The notes under the pieces are model-generated. The model saw nothing but the letters and a program-made list of their open reading frames with translations, searched no databases and was not told the origin of the DNA. 58,289 nucleotides of DNA from contig CAICTM010000583.1 of the NCBI GenBank assembly GCA_903772945.1, positions 1 to 58,289 of the forward strand, read 5' to 3'. How positions within the stretch are numbered: position 1 is the first letter of the stretch; each line of letters opens with the position of its first letter. This DNA comes from Seminavis robusta. Lineage: Eukaryota; Bacillariophyta; Bacillariophyceae; Naviculales; Naviculaceae. Position numbers and translations under genes: made by a program. Positions 44,243 through 54,071 of this stretch are shown here, in pieces.

Positions 44243-44550
44243 TTTCGTCTCCTAAATCCTTTTGATCGTCTCCTATTTAATGGATTTCGTCTCATCTTTT
44301 GTCTCCTCTTAAAACGTCTCCTATTTTCAACGGATCGTCTCCTATTCTCAACGGATCGTCTCCTAAGTGTACCATGTAAACTGTATGGTATCGTCTCCTA
44401 AAGCTTTCGGATCATCTCCTATTTCGAAATTTTCGTCTCCTAATTGGAATGTCTCCTACTGAATCGTCTCCTAAATATAGGAGACGATTGCTTTCGTCTC
44501 TTAAATCATTTGGATCGTCTCCTATTCCTCGGTGTATCGTCTCTTAAGTA
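44243..44550. repeat. Array of about 14 TCGTCTCCTA motifs with short AT-rich spacers
   Basis: TCGTCTCCTA or one-base variants occur near 44245, 44265, 44286, 44300, 44314, 44334, 44355, 44390, 44411, 44433, 44450, 44463, 44493, 44514 and 44536, mostly about 20-21 bp apart with spacers like TTTTCAACGGA. One inverted copy (TAGGAGACGAT at 44478) pairs with its neighbour as an 11-bp perfect hairpin around AATA. No coding potential and no obvious terminal inverted repeats. Confidence 0.85.
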
Positions 44551-46183
44551 TTTTGCCACGAATGACGTTTCCACAGAGGTCCTGGATGTAATAGAGTACG
44601 ACTGTACGCGGTACCGGTACTCGTACAGCATTATTGGTGGGAGCTTTGGTGGGTCATCTCTCACTTTGAAGATGCAAGAAAGAATCTGATGTCGTCGTAC
44701 TCTAGAGTACCTGAGAGCACCACTGCCCCGCATTGGAAAATGAACTTAGACTACTTACTTGTCTTCTTATAAGAAGGTCACCAAGGAAAAGAACTAAAAA
44801 GTCATTTCGTGGCCCACCATAAATCGACTTCGTGAATGTGCCTTTTAGAAAGGAAATAGGGTCCATCCTTTATCAAGCTTTTAAAGCACGTGGATCACGC
44901 ATCCAAGCCAAGCGTCCAAACCAGTCTTGCTTTGGTTTAGTAGGCCATGAGCTAATTATTGACAACTTCAATCTTCAAAGCTATCTTCAATCAGACGTAC
45001 AGTCGTACCGGTACCGGTAGTTCAGAGTTTCAAGAAGAGACTGGGCAGAGGGAAGAAGGTCTGCCACAATGCCTGCATAGACTGTCTTTGTTTGCTCCAG
45101 ATTCCTCGATCAACACAAGCACTTCTGTTGCTGGCGACATCGTGCATAAGAATGACTTACCCATAACGACATTCTAAAGTCGTCTATCCTTGCATAACTC
45201 CTTCCCAGTTATCAGTATTAGCGTTCTTTGGTCTTCGAAGCTCAGACGAAGTTGCGAAGTTCCAACGTTCCAACGTTGCAACACAATTGCCTTCAAATTA
45301 ATAATAATTATTTTGTCGAAGCCTTCGAATTCGTTGTTCCAAACCACCTGCACCGGTGCAGTAAGTGCGTGGTACAGTAGGGAAGAAATCTACCAAAGAC
45401 GCCAGGGGCAGCCATGTTGGTTGGTGGCCCAAGGCTCAAGGAGGTCACGATTTCAAGACCAAGAGCTGGACGGAGGGCAATTCGCTGTTGGCGGCTGCAA
45501 AGTTGCTTGGCATCTTATCCCACAGTCAGACACAAGTCCAATTGGCAATGTGCACCCAAGATAGCGTAGTACTGCTCATCGCTTCGAAAGATCTAGATCT
45601 GTCAAGCTAGCGGCTCTTTTCTTACGCTGGAACCGCAGACTCGAATCGACTCAGGTTGGGGGGCTACTAATACGGTGTGGATACTGGTTCAGCCTTCAAA
45701 CAACTGGTAGCAAGCGGCAGCCCAATTGGTTTGTGGACTGACGATGATGCCACGTCGCCTCAGGACTTCAGAAAAGCAAGCTGGTGTTGATTTCTGGGAA
45801 TGTCACAGCCTAGGTCTTTGGACGAAGAAGTCAGAACAGAAACTGCCCATGGCCCATGGCCTAGAAAACAATGCTAAGCCCAATTTAGACTTGGACTAGA
45901 GTACGCTCATGCTGTCTGGCGATGGTAATAATAACAGGTTATCAGTGCTTGGAATGCCGTTGCACCTCGATCCCCATTGGAGAGCAAGTTGGCCATGAAA
46001 CCTGCACGCAAGGCCATCAATTTGGCGATCTTTCTGACGTCATCCTCAGGACCAACTAAGCATCTGTTTGGTTTCACGGGATACGACCTGTACCCCGCAC
46101 TTTTCACATGCATCGGTACCACAACCACAACCAAGCTCTGTTGCAAGATTCCTCAAGAGCATTAGCACTTTCAATCATCCACC
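44551..46183. other. Gene-free stretch (1.6 kb)
   Basis: Contains GCGGTACCGGTACTCG near 44609 and CGTACCGGTACCGGTAG near 45004. An open frame near 45365-45610 starts at GTG and has no known motif, so I do not call it. The final ~200 bp should be the promoter of the NDK-like gene. Confidence 0.4.
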
Positions 46184-47444
46184 ATGGGAGCTGTGTTTGC
46201 CAAAGCCGCCGAGACTTGTGATCCGGCCATGACAGGAGTTTGCGCTCCTTCTTCTTTGCCCAACTCGGCTTTTGTGTTTGTGAAACCCCACGCGAACACC
46301 CCTGCTACCCAATCATTGGTCAGGGAAAAGCTAAAGGGAGCTGGATTCAGCATCTTGTCGGAAAATGAGATTGCTGGATCCGTGATTGACAAGGATAAAC
46401 TGATTGATCAGCATTACTATGCCATTGCTTCCAAGGCTACCATTCTGACACCCAAAGAAATGTATGTTGTCTGGTACAGAACCAATGACGCCTCGTTCTC
46501 CGTCCTCTCATATGTTTTCCCCCTTTTTTCACCCCGGCAATTCCAGCCCCGTCCCCACTGAAAAATTTGAACAAGCCTTTGGAGAATCATGGGACAAAGT
46601 CTTGGCAGAAGGTCGTGCCTGTAATGCCATGGAGGCTACTCAACAATTTGAATGTACTGCCGAGCAACTGGAAGAGGCATGGAGAAAGGCCAAGGTCGAG
46701 AAATTTGGTGGAGGGTTCTATTGTGGTTTGATGGAAATGAAAGAAAAGAAACTCTACGTGTTCAATGCATTTTTTATGTGTAAGTACCCGTACACATCAT
46801 AGGAAAGCTACCCAAGGAGCCATGATGTATGGGTCCCACCTCATCCCCTTCTCCTGCCACAGCCATGCGCAGCAAGTTTGTTGGCGATGCCAGTATTTAT
46901 TACTTTGAAGTGGAATGGCCATCCAGCACAATGAGTTGGAGTGATTTTCGTGGGAAATTCCTTGGACCCACTGACCCTGCCAACGCTCCCAATGGTAGTC
47001 TGAGAAAGGAAATTTTGACCAGGTACAAATCACTAGGACTGTCAGCAGAACCCAATCAAGGAGATAACGGAGTCCATGCTTCGGCTTCTCCGTTTGAAGG
47101 ATTGGCCGAGAAAGTTGTAAGTCAGATCCAATCAATCAATCAATCTACCCCGGATATGTTTTGGTGAAAGTTTTGTGGAAAGTCTTCTCATCTCGTTTGC
47201 TGCATCCAATGATGTCGGCAATGTTTAGAACTGGCTGGGCAAATCCATTGAGGGTGACACCTTTGGCAAAGCATTGCTGGATTCGGGACTTTCCAAGAAA
47301 ACTATTGAGCTATGGTCTGTGGACCCACGCGTTAAGCAACCGGATGGCTCGGAGGGTAGTGTCTTTGATGCTCTGGAAGATATGGACGCAGCAAACTGTA
47401 TCGCCAAGTTGGTCGAGTTGAACAAGCTCAATGAGGAGCCTTAG
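46184..47444 (+). CDS. Nucleoside diphosphate kinase-like domain protein (326 aa, 4 exons)
   Basis: Exons 46184-46461, 46547-46779, 46863-47116 and 47229-47444; introns of 85, 83 and 112 nt are all GT-AG and the frame closes at 326 aa. The N-terminal 'SAFVFVKPHAN' (Lys34) matches the beta-1 strand of NDK (FxxxKPD). Exon 3 has 'FLGPTDPANAPNGSLR' (NDK: GxTdPxxAxPGTIR), then 'GDNGVHASASPFEGLAEK' (NDK: NxxHGSDSxxSAxxEI), with the phosphate-accepting His at about 242 and Asn at about 239. A large insertion of about 100 residues separates the two halves, so it is twice the usual ~150 aa. The catalytic His is kept, but whether it makes NTPs is unproven. 'KPH' instead of 'KPD' is also seen in divergent NDK-like proteins. 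Confidence 0.75.
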
Positions 47445-48291
47445 AATTGATATGTGAATGTCGCTTGAGACCGGGATTCTTGATCAACCAGGGCGCGATG
47501 ATGCCGAAAAGAAACAACATTGTAAATATTGGCATGATGGACGAATGGCTTTGGTATAGTTGCCAATCGAGAGTATGGATCTGCCATTTGAACTGGCCAC
47601 TGGATTGATCTGGATAGCTACCGTACCAACCGTGATGTGACAATCTATGTGTGGCAGGCTGCGTGGTGAAGTAGCGTGTCTAGAATTCCATGTACTTTAG
47701 TTACGGTCTAGAAGAAAACTCATGCTGGTTTCTTACTCAAATCAGGTGTTGGCATCATGCTGAATCGAAGATTGTAGGCCCAACATGAACAGGCCGCAAA
47801 TGGTGACGAGTAGTCTCAGCCTGTCGCGTCAAATGTGGTGAGTTTTTTTTTTGGAGCTATTGACGACCCTGGTACTCATTTTTTGGGACTTTTTAGCCGT
47901 TTTGCTGGCTTGTCGAACACGGTTGACCTTGCCGCAAAACGTACCGTACCGGTACCGATAACTGAAACGAAGGGAGCTTTCGTTAACGACAAGGTGCGAT
48001 CGAAACAGTTCGCTGTCCAAAGATGTCGAAACCTTTCGTGTGGCAGACAAGGGGACAGTACATGTAGAAATAGAAATAGTAACAGAAAGGCGTCGAAAAC
48101 TTTCGTTGCAACAGAGTAGTGGATGCAGCCAGTAGCGAAAAAGAGAAACAGCACGTACCTGTCGTTGTGTATTCTCGCTTCCACGTTTGCTCAACAAAAT
48201 TGCAGCTGCCTTCCATCATAATAACAATCGAGGAAGCTCAAAGCGACAACACCAAATCGATTGTAACGTCGCTCTGTTGAGTCGAGTAACC
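47445..48291. other. Promoter region of the ARM-repeat gene
   Basis: 47940-47960 holds a GTACCGTACCGGTACCGATA palindromic cluster. Open frames 47829-48219 lack coding features. Confidence 0.45.
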
Positions 48292-51200
48292 ATGGTCTTT
48301 CGCAGAGAGCCTGTAGCGCAGTCTTCCAGCAACGATTCATCATGGGGCACGGCCACTTCTTCCGCATCTTACTCTGAGTACAGTGACGACGACTCGGTGA
48401 TGACGAACCTGACGAGTGTAGCGTCCGACTCTTCAATCGAGGTCACGGAGTTCGACTACTACGAATCTTCCGTGTGCTCTACAATAACCACCTCTACCTC
48501 GAGTGAATCAACGGGAGTTACCGACATTTTGGATACTGTCAATGTCAAGCTACGAAAGGCTACACATTTGAATCGGCGCTCGATACCGGCAACAGTTGTA
48601 TCGATCATGTGGGAAAATCATCAAAATCCTCGGACGCAATTGATAGGATGCCAGGTCTTGAAGCAGCTGGCCTTGGAACGGGCCAATCGGCACATGATCA
48701 TCAAGGCGGACGGCGTGTCCGCAATTCATTTTGCAATGCTTCTGAACACAGAGCACGAGGCCATTCAAGAATGCGCCTGTGGAGCTCTCGAGTTGCTCTC
48801 CAAGAGCTGCAAGCCTTCACTTTCGTGGCATCAAGTCGTGGCATCGCTGTGTGATGCTTTGGAGACTCACAAGGATCATGTTGGAATACAGCAACGCGCT
48901 TTGCAGACGTTGCTACGACTTGCACATGTCGGTCCCATTGAACTCTTGGGAGAAGCCAGCATGAGAGAGATTGCTGTGAGCTTGAAAACACACCAAAATT
49001 TTCGTCCAATTGCCTCAATCGCCTTGGAACTTCTCCTTTTCTTGGCTCCCTCTGATCCTTTGGAAGCTGCAGAGATCATCGACGACATTGTGGTTGCAAT
49101 GAAGGATACAGCTGACAAACGGATTCAAGCAAAGGGAGTTGAGATGATCGCAACTCTTGCAATGGCTGAGTTTGGAAAAACTGAGATTGCAGTGAAAGCC
49201 ACCTTCGAGAAGCTGCTTGACGATGGTTCTACCGCCGTTCTTAGTGAGGTTGCAGGAGATTGGACAAACCATCTGGATGACCAAGTTTTTACTTTGATAA
49301 ACGATCGCAACAAAAACCCATACGTCCAAAAGATCGTCGCTCTTGTTCCAAAGATTCCGGAGCAAGACAACACCGGGAAGTCGGTTTGTGCCGCTATTGC
49401 CAAAGCGCAGGCAATCCGCCCAGTAATTAAAGCGATGAACGATGGTCTTGAACACGCATCCATCCAAATGAACGGGTGCATCGTCCTGGCGAGTCTTGCG
49501 ATCAACGCGGGAAAGTCCACAGAGATTCGTCAAGCCAAAGGATGCGCTACAATTGTGGCCGCCATGACGAAGCATTCAAAAGAATCTGGAGTCCAGAAGA
49601 ACGGATGCGTTGCTTTGGCGAACATTTGGGCAGCTGGTGCTGTTGGCAAAACGAACGAAGAGAGCAACCAGAGCTTACGGGACAATCTTGAGGCGTGCAT
49701 TTCTGCTGTGGTAGCTGCGTTGGACAATCACCCAGCAGACGTTGATATCCAAGTCATCGGTTGTCGGGCCCTTCATTACTATACTATCTGCTGTCAAAAG
49801 CACAGCACTGAGCCCCTTCCACTCTGCGAAGTCATCGTAAGAGCGTCAATCGGGGCCATGAGGAGATGCAAGGGAGCATGGGAAGTCCAAGAACTGGGGA
49901 ACAAAGTATTGGCGAATTGTGTTGCAGTCGTCAGCACTGAAGAAATTTGTGTTTTGATTGATTTCACCAGCGATCTGATCCTAGATGGAAGCAACATGGA
50001 AGGCCGCTACATGATGCTGCTAAATTTGTCTGCGGGATCACCCTCAGCTCTTGTTCGGGCTGGTTTGATTCCAAAATTGGTTCGGATGATGAATGGGCCG
50101 AACAACGATGTCAAGATCCTTGAATTGGCTGCTTTTGTTCTTCACAACGTTTGCTTGTCATCTGAAGTTGCTCCAATTGCAGTTAAAGCCGGCGCGATCA
50201 AGGCTTTGTTGCATGTTATGAGCCGCCATCAGACCTGCGTCCGCTTGCAAGCTGCTTGCTGTGATGCTCTTTGGGCTTTGGCGAATGATTTGCATTATGC
50301 AGCCGAAATCAGCACCAGTGGGGGCTTCGAAGCAGTTGCGCTCGCCATGAAGAACAAGAAGTCTACTAGGCGCCTTCAATCTCGTTGCTGCATGCTGCTG
50401 GCGACACTAGCTGATGGCCAGCACGATGAAGCGCTGCTGGCTGCGCGGGGCCCCGTCCTGACTGCAATGCAAACGAATGGAGACGATCAACAGGTTGTTG
50501 AGTATGGGATGAGGTTGCTGGCTCGGCTGGCAGCCCAAGGGCAGGATTCTTCATGTGGAGCTTTGCGAGTCGTTTGTGCTGCCATGAAAGCTCTTCGAGA
50601 CAACGACAGTATCCAAGTTCTGGGAAGCAGCGTCCTAGCAGCGTTATACTCCAAGAGACCAGCCCCTGCCGAAGTCCCACGAGTGCTGTCCTCTTCGATT
50701 TTTGCGCTACAAGATCAAAGCGTCGGCTTGGCAAAACTGTTCTCTGACCTTGCAACGGTTGCGGCCGCCTCTGGCGGGCGCTGTTTCGTCGGGAACACTT
50801 CGATAGTGGATCAACTCCACGAGGGCATGAGACGCCACATCGAAAGTGCTTCCGTCCAGGAGGGCGCAGTGAGAGCCATTCAATGTCTCAGCCGCTCTTG
50901 TCCCGGCTCTTTACAGCTGGCTTCTCCAAAGATTGTTCAAAGCATCGTGTCAGCGATGAAGAGACACCCTGGGAATGTATCCATTCAGGGTTTGGCTCTG
51001 AAAACATTCATGAACCTCTTAGGAGGCAGCACCAAAGAGGCTGCAGGCCTCGGATTTGTGGGTGTAGCATCCGTCGTGGCCGAAACCATGACAGCGAACA
51101 AGAACCACACCGAATTGCAGCGGGTGGGTTGCGTTGTTCTATCCAAGCTCTCAACTCGAAAGCATTTGAATGGTATGAAGGACATTGCGGCTGCTGTTGA

Positions 51201-51483
51201 AAGTTCACTGGAAGAAAATCGAGGGCATTCTTTGATTCAGAAATATGGGCGGCGTTCACTACAGAACCTGCAAGAGCAGCACCCAGTGCAGGAGTCGGCC
51301 GAACAAAAAATCCTTCCACGAAAGGATGCCTCAGCTTTGGGACTGCTCCGGCAACTTGGTGAGAAGCTCTCAGCGACGTTGCTGTTGGACATTTTGACAG
51401 CGTTTTTCATTCTCTGGGTTATCGGAAGCTACTGGAATCGCCTCTCTGAGCCACTACAAGGATATGTTGTCTTTCGATTTTAG
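48292..51483 (+). CDS. Armadillo-repeat protein with C-terminal membrane anchor (1063 aa)
   Basis: ATG 48292 (aaccATGg) is preferred; upstream the frame reaches only a TTG. One exon. Residues 1-75 are Ser/Asp-rich. From about 85 to 1010 it is an alpha-solenoid of ~42-residue ARM/HEAT-like units with the repeated pattern 'V..AM..H.....IQ..GC..L..L', for example 'IVAAMTKHSKESGVQKNGC', 'VVAALDNHPADVDIQVIGC', 'VAETMTANKNHTELQRVGC' and 'IVSAMKRHPGNVSIQGLAL'. The last 30 residues hold a hydrophobic helix 'LLLDILTAFFILWVIGSYW' followed by only about 14 residues, so it is probably tail-anchored with the solenoid in the cytosol. ARM stacks are protein-binding scaffolds; Vac8-like or SARM-like functions cannot be distinguished. 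No catalytic motif. Confidence 0.85.
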   Translation: MVFRREPVAQSSSNDSSWGTATSSASYSEYSDDDSVMTNLTSVASDSSIEVTEFDYYESSVCSTITTSTSSESTGVTDILDTVNVKLRKATHLNRRSIPATVVSIMWENHQNPRTQLIGCQVLKQLALERANRHMIIKADGVSAIHFAMLLNTEHEAIQECACGALELLSKSCKPSLSWHQVVASLCDALETHKDHVGIQQRALQTLLRLAHVGPIELLGEASMREIAVSLKTHQNFRPIASIALELLLFLAPSDPLEAAEIIDDIVVAMKDTADKRIQAKGVEMIATLAMAEFGKTEIAVKATFEKLLDDGSTAVLSEVAGDWTNHLDDQVFTLINDRNKNPYVQKIVALVPKIPEQDNTGKSVCAAIAKAQAIRPVIKAMNDGLEHASIQMNGCIVLASLAINAGKSTEIRQAKGCATIVAAMTKHSKESGVQKNGCVALANIWAAGAVGKTNEESNQSLRDNLEACISAVVAALDNHPADVDIQVIGCRALHYYTICCQKHSTEPLPLCEVIVRASIGAMRRCKGAWEVQELGNKVLANCVAVVSTEEICVLIDFTSDLILDGSNMEGRYMMLLNLSAGSPSALVRAGLIPKLVRMMNGPNNDVKILELAAFVLHNVCLSSEVAPIAVKAGAIKALLHVMSRHQTCVRLQAACCDALWALANDLHYAAEISTSGGFEAVALAMKNKKSTRRLQSRCCMLLATLADGQHDEALLAARGPVLTAMQTNGDDQQVVEYGMRLLARLAAQGQDSSCGALRVVCAAMKALRDNDSIQVLGSSVLAALYSKRPAPAEVPRVLSSSIFALQDQSVGLAKLFSDLATVAAASGGRCFVGNTSIVDQLHEGMRRHIESASVQEGAVRAIQCLSRSCPGSLQLASPKIVQSIVSAMKRHPGNVSIQGLALKTFMNLLGGSTKEAAGLGFVGVASVVAETMTANKNHTELQRVGCVVLSKLSTRKHLNGMKDIAAAVESSLEENRGHSLIQKYGRRSLQNLQEQHPVQESAEQKILPRKDASALGLLRQLGEKLSATLLLDILTAFFILWVIGSYWNRLSEPLQGYVVFRF

Positions 51484-51846
51484 AATGATAATATAGAATC
51501 TTGAGTGCTGTGCTGTCTTCTGTGGCTGTGGTTCCGGTTCCGCGAACATGCCAGCGTTTTCACTTGTCGAGACAACCAATACGATACGACTGTACTGAAG
51601 TTGACAGCGTACAGTGCAGCGCCGTACGATGAGGCATTCGGTCCTCGTCCATTGGTAATTCGTTCCAGGTTTGTTGTAGTTCATATGCAACGAAAGTGGA
51701 TCGAAGGAGGATCCATCGGCTGGATCCCCAAGAATCTCGGTGACTTGGCCTAGAACAAGGCTCCAATAATGCTTGAATGTATTTGTAGCTCGCCACCATC
51801 TTTGTTGGCCACGGAGATGTGAATGTGAAAGGCCGTTAACTGCAAA
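51484..51846. other. Convergent intergenic region
   Basis: Joins the 3' ends of the ARM-repeat (+) and WSD (-) genes. Nothing distinctive. Confidence 0.45.
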
Positions 51847-53355
51847 TTACGTTGCCACAGCCAACCAACGACCAAGAGCAACAATCAAGAGAATCGGCAG
51901 AGCCCACTCAAGAACTTTAGCTGACATGGGAGTCGAGTCAGGCGGTATCAGCTCAGAGGGTGATGCTGCCTTTGTTGCGTCCTTCAGTTCTTGGTAGGCG
52001 GCTTCGAGGGCATCCCGCAGCCCATCCGGATCCGCATCTACATGCTTGTCCATACATATGAACATTCGTAGCTGATTGTTGTACGATAGCACTCCAATAT
52101 AAGTCCCTTGCGCTGTGGCCATACCATAGAACGCAATATCATCGACAACATAGCCTCCTAGCTTTGCTTGTTTGGTTGGACCCATGACATTGCTCAAGCA
52201 CCCCGTGGATTTGAAGTAGTTGTCAAGCGCTATATGCTCGAGCAACATTTGCGGTAGAAATCCCATGGCTACATTTGAAATGTGGCTGAAGATAGGAATT
52301 AGTGGAGTACGTCTGTAAATATCCATAGCTGCTTTGCATCTCCACACCGCATCCAATGGCGATGTGTAGCTCAAGGGCACTGCCAAGCAGCCCCCAACAA
52401 CTCTGTTACTCCCTCCTTGTCGCACCAGATCCTCCATGGTAGTCGACGGAGGACGATAGTTGATGGCAAACATCATATGAATGGGACGACCTGGCGCCTT
52501 TTCCAGATACCGTCGAAAGGCCATGGTCACGAGAGCGTTTAAAACATCATTCAGCGTTGCGCCTTGAAACTGACTTTTGATTGCTTTGATTTCTTCGAGA
52601 GGAAAATGTCGCGTTGCACTGCATTTGCGACCTATGGGTGCTGCTCGTTTGTTCTTGGCGGAAACCTTGAGACAGGTCTCGGGGTCTGCGGGTACCAGAG
52701 GAAACCCAACGGTACCAAAGTAGACACTGTATAGGTTCATAAGGATCCTATGAGAGAGTCGCAGAGGGGTATCTGCGGCTTTGGCCTTGCTGGATGGTTC
52801 TTTCGTTTCGCTGTGATTGTCATTTTTATCAAAAATTGAAGACATGATGGCTGCCAATGAAGTTCCATCTCCCACAGTGTGATCCACAATTGCCAGAATC
52901 ATGGATCTTCCGTCCTTCATATCAGTGACCAAGGTGATCTTCCACAGCGGTTTGTCCGGATCCCAGTCTAGGAGGTGCGCTTCCGAAACCATTTCACTGA
53001 TGTTATCTTCTGCCGAGAAGGTTTGCTGGCCCTGGATCACTTGAAAGTGATAGTCCACATCAATTTGTTCCCGAGGTATCCTTTCAAAGAACGCTTGCCT
53101 TGTTCCGAAAAAGTTTGTTTCCAATTTGACTCGAGACGAAAACCGAGGAAACTCAAGTAGTTTTTCGACAGTATGCAAACGGAGACGATCTGCATCAGGC
53201 TTGGCTTCTGCTAGATACAGCACTCCAAAGATCTTTGTTGGCTTGAACTGGGTCTTTCGAAAGAACTCGCTTGTTGTTGGCAGAGAGAAGAATGCTGTGG
53301 GTATTGAAGCTCGACGACGATGCCCTGGTGGTGTGGAGGTATCAGAGGGGGCCAT
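51847..53355 (-). CDS. WSD-type wax ester synthase/diacylglycerol acyltransferase (502 aa)
   Basis: Single exon from ATG 53355. The acyltransferase N-lobe holds 'FPRFSSRVKLE' and then 'LAIVDHTVGDGTSLAAIMS', the position of the HHxxxDG active site. Here the first His is Asp158; the second, catalytic His159, and Asp163-Gly164 are kept. Further landmarks are 'PLWKITLV' (PLW motif), 'ATLNDVLNALVTMAFRRYL' (the ND..L region) and 'GCLSNVMGPTKQAKLGGY' (NVxGP, C-terminal WES domain). The end 'VLEWALPILLIVALGRWL' is a membrane helix. These enzymes join acyl-CoA to fatty alcohols or diacylglycerol to make wax esters or storage oil at the ER. Which product is made is unknown. Confidence 0.85.
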   Translation of the reverse strand: MAPSDTSTPPGHRRRASIPTAFFSLPTTSEFFRKTQFKPTKIFGVLYLAEAKPDADRLRLHTVEKLLEFPRFSSRVKLETNFFGTRQAFFERIPREQIDVDYHFQVIQGQQTFSAEDNISEMVSEAHLLDWDPDKPLWKITLVTDMKDGRSMILAIVDHTVGDGTSLAAIMSSIFDKNDNHSETKEPSSKAKAADTPLRLSHRILMNLYSVYFGTVGFPLVPADPETCLKVSAKNKRAAPIGRKCSATRHFPLEEIKAIKSQFQGATLNDVLNALVTMAFRRYLEKAPGRPIHMMFAINYRPPSTTMEDLVRQGGSNRVVGGCLAVPLSYTSPLDAVWRCKAAMDIYRRTPLIPIFSHISNVAMGFLPQMLLEHIALDNYFKSTGCLSNVMGPTKQAKLGGYVVDDIAFYGMATAQGTYIGVLSYNNQLRMFICMDKHVDADPDGLRDALEAAYQELKDATKAASPSELIPPDSTPMSAKVLEWALPILLIVALGRWLAVAT

Positions 53356-53519
53356 CCTTGTCTGTCTCCCTTCTCAGTGCTTTCTCTGATATCTTGGATA
53401 TTATCATTGTTGTCCCAGTGCTGATCGAGGTGGAGCTTGAAGTGGTACCCGTATCGGTACCTTGGACTGTCGAAGGGCTGACACAAGTCCAGGAAGGCCC
53501 GGTCATACGACTGAAAATC

Positions 53520-53770
53520 GCCAAAATCAGCATAAAGTCGCACAGGAGCACCAAAGTCGCATCAAACGTCGTTCATAAAGTCGCATGCGAGTCGCACCAA
53601 AGTCGCGTGCGACTTTCTCACACGACTTTGAAAGTCGCGCAAGTTTACTGTAAGTATGGCGATAAAGTCGCGTCGGATCGCTGAAAGTCGTTCGGAAAGT
53701 CGTACCAAAGTCGCGTACGACTCGCACGCGACTTTGTGAACGACTTTCAGCGATCCGACGCGACTTTGAC
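53520..53770. repeat. Fold-back array of AAAGTCGC/GCGACTTT motifs
   Basis: AAAGTCG and CGACTTT occur about fifteen times in both orientations. The strongest structure is a perfect 30-bp inverted repeat: arms 53664-53693 (begins AAAGTCGCGTCGGATCGCTG) and 53738-53767, with a 44-nt loop that itself contains AAAGTCGCG and CGCGACTTT. It lies in the divergent promoter between the WSD and His-rich genes. No flanking target duplication is evident. Confidence 0.85.
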
Positions 53771-54071
53771 CATAGGAAGAAGAATCCGGGACTAACAGTC
53801 GCATGACGAGGCCTTCCAGAAGAACAGATCGTTTTTTCTTGTTCTGCTCGAAATCGAGCTCGGGTCCATTTCCACGTTCCACGCACACCGATATTTGAAA
53901 TTCTAACGCACCGTTTTTGTGGAACAAACAACGGTCAAGAGACAAAAAATTTGCTGAGTGCACCTCTGGCCCGTTGCTGTCACTCTCTCGCAACATTTTT
54001 ATGATAACGGACAATAAAGACAGTCTGTACGAAGAAGAGGAGAGACGAAAAAGTTCCACATATACAGCACC

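Noticed and set aside
44243..44550. CRISPR-like array reading of the TCGTCTCCTA repeats
   Set aside because: The repeat is only 10 bp with ~11-bp variable spacers and the DNA is eukaryotic; CRISPR repeats and spacers are about 25-40 bp.
45365..45610. 81-aa frame starting at GTG
   Set aside because: No ATG, no signal peptide and no known motif; not enough support for a gene.
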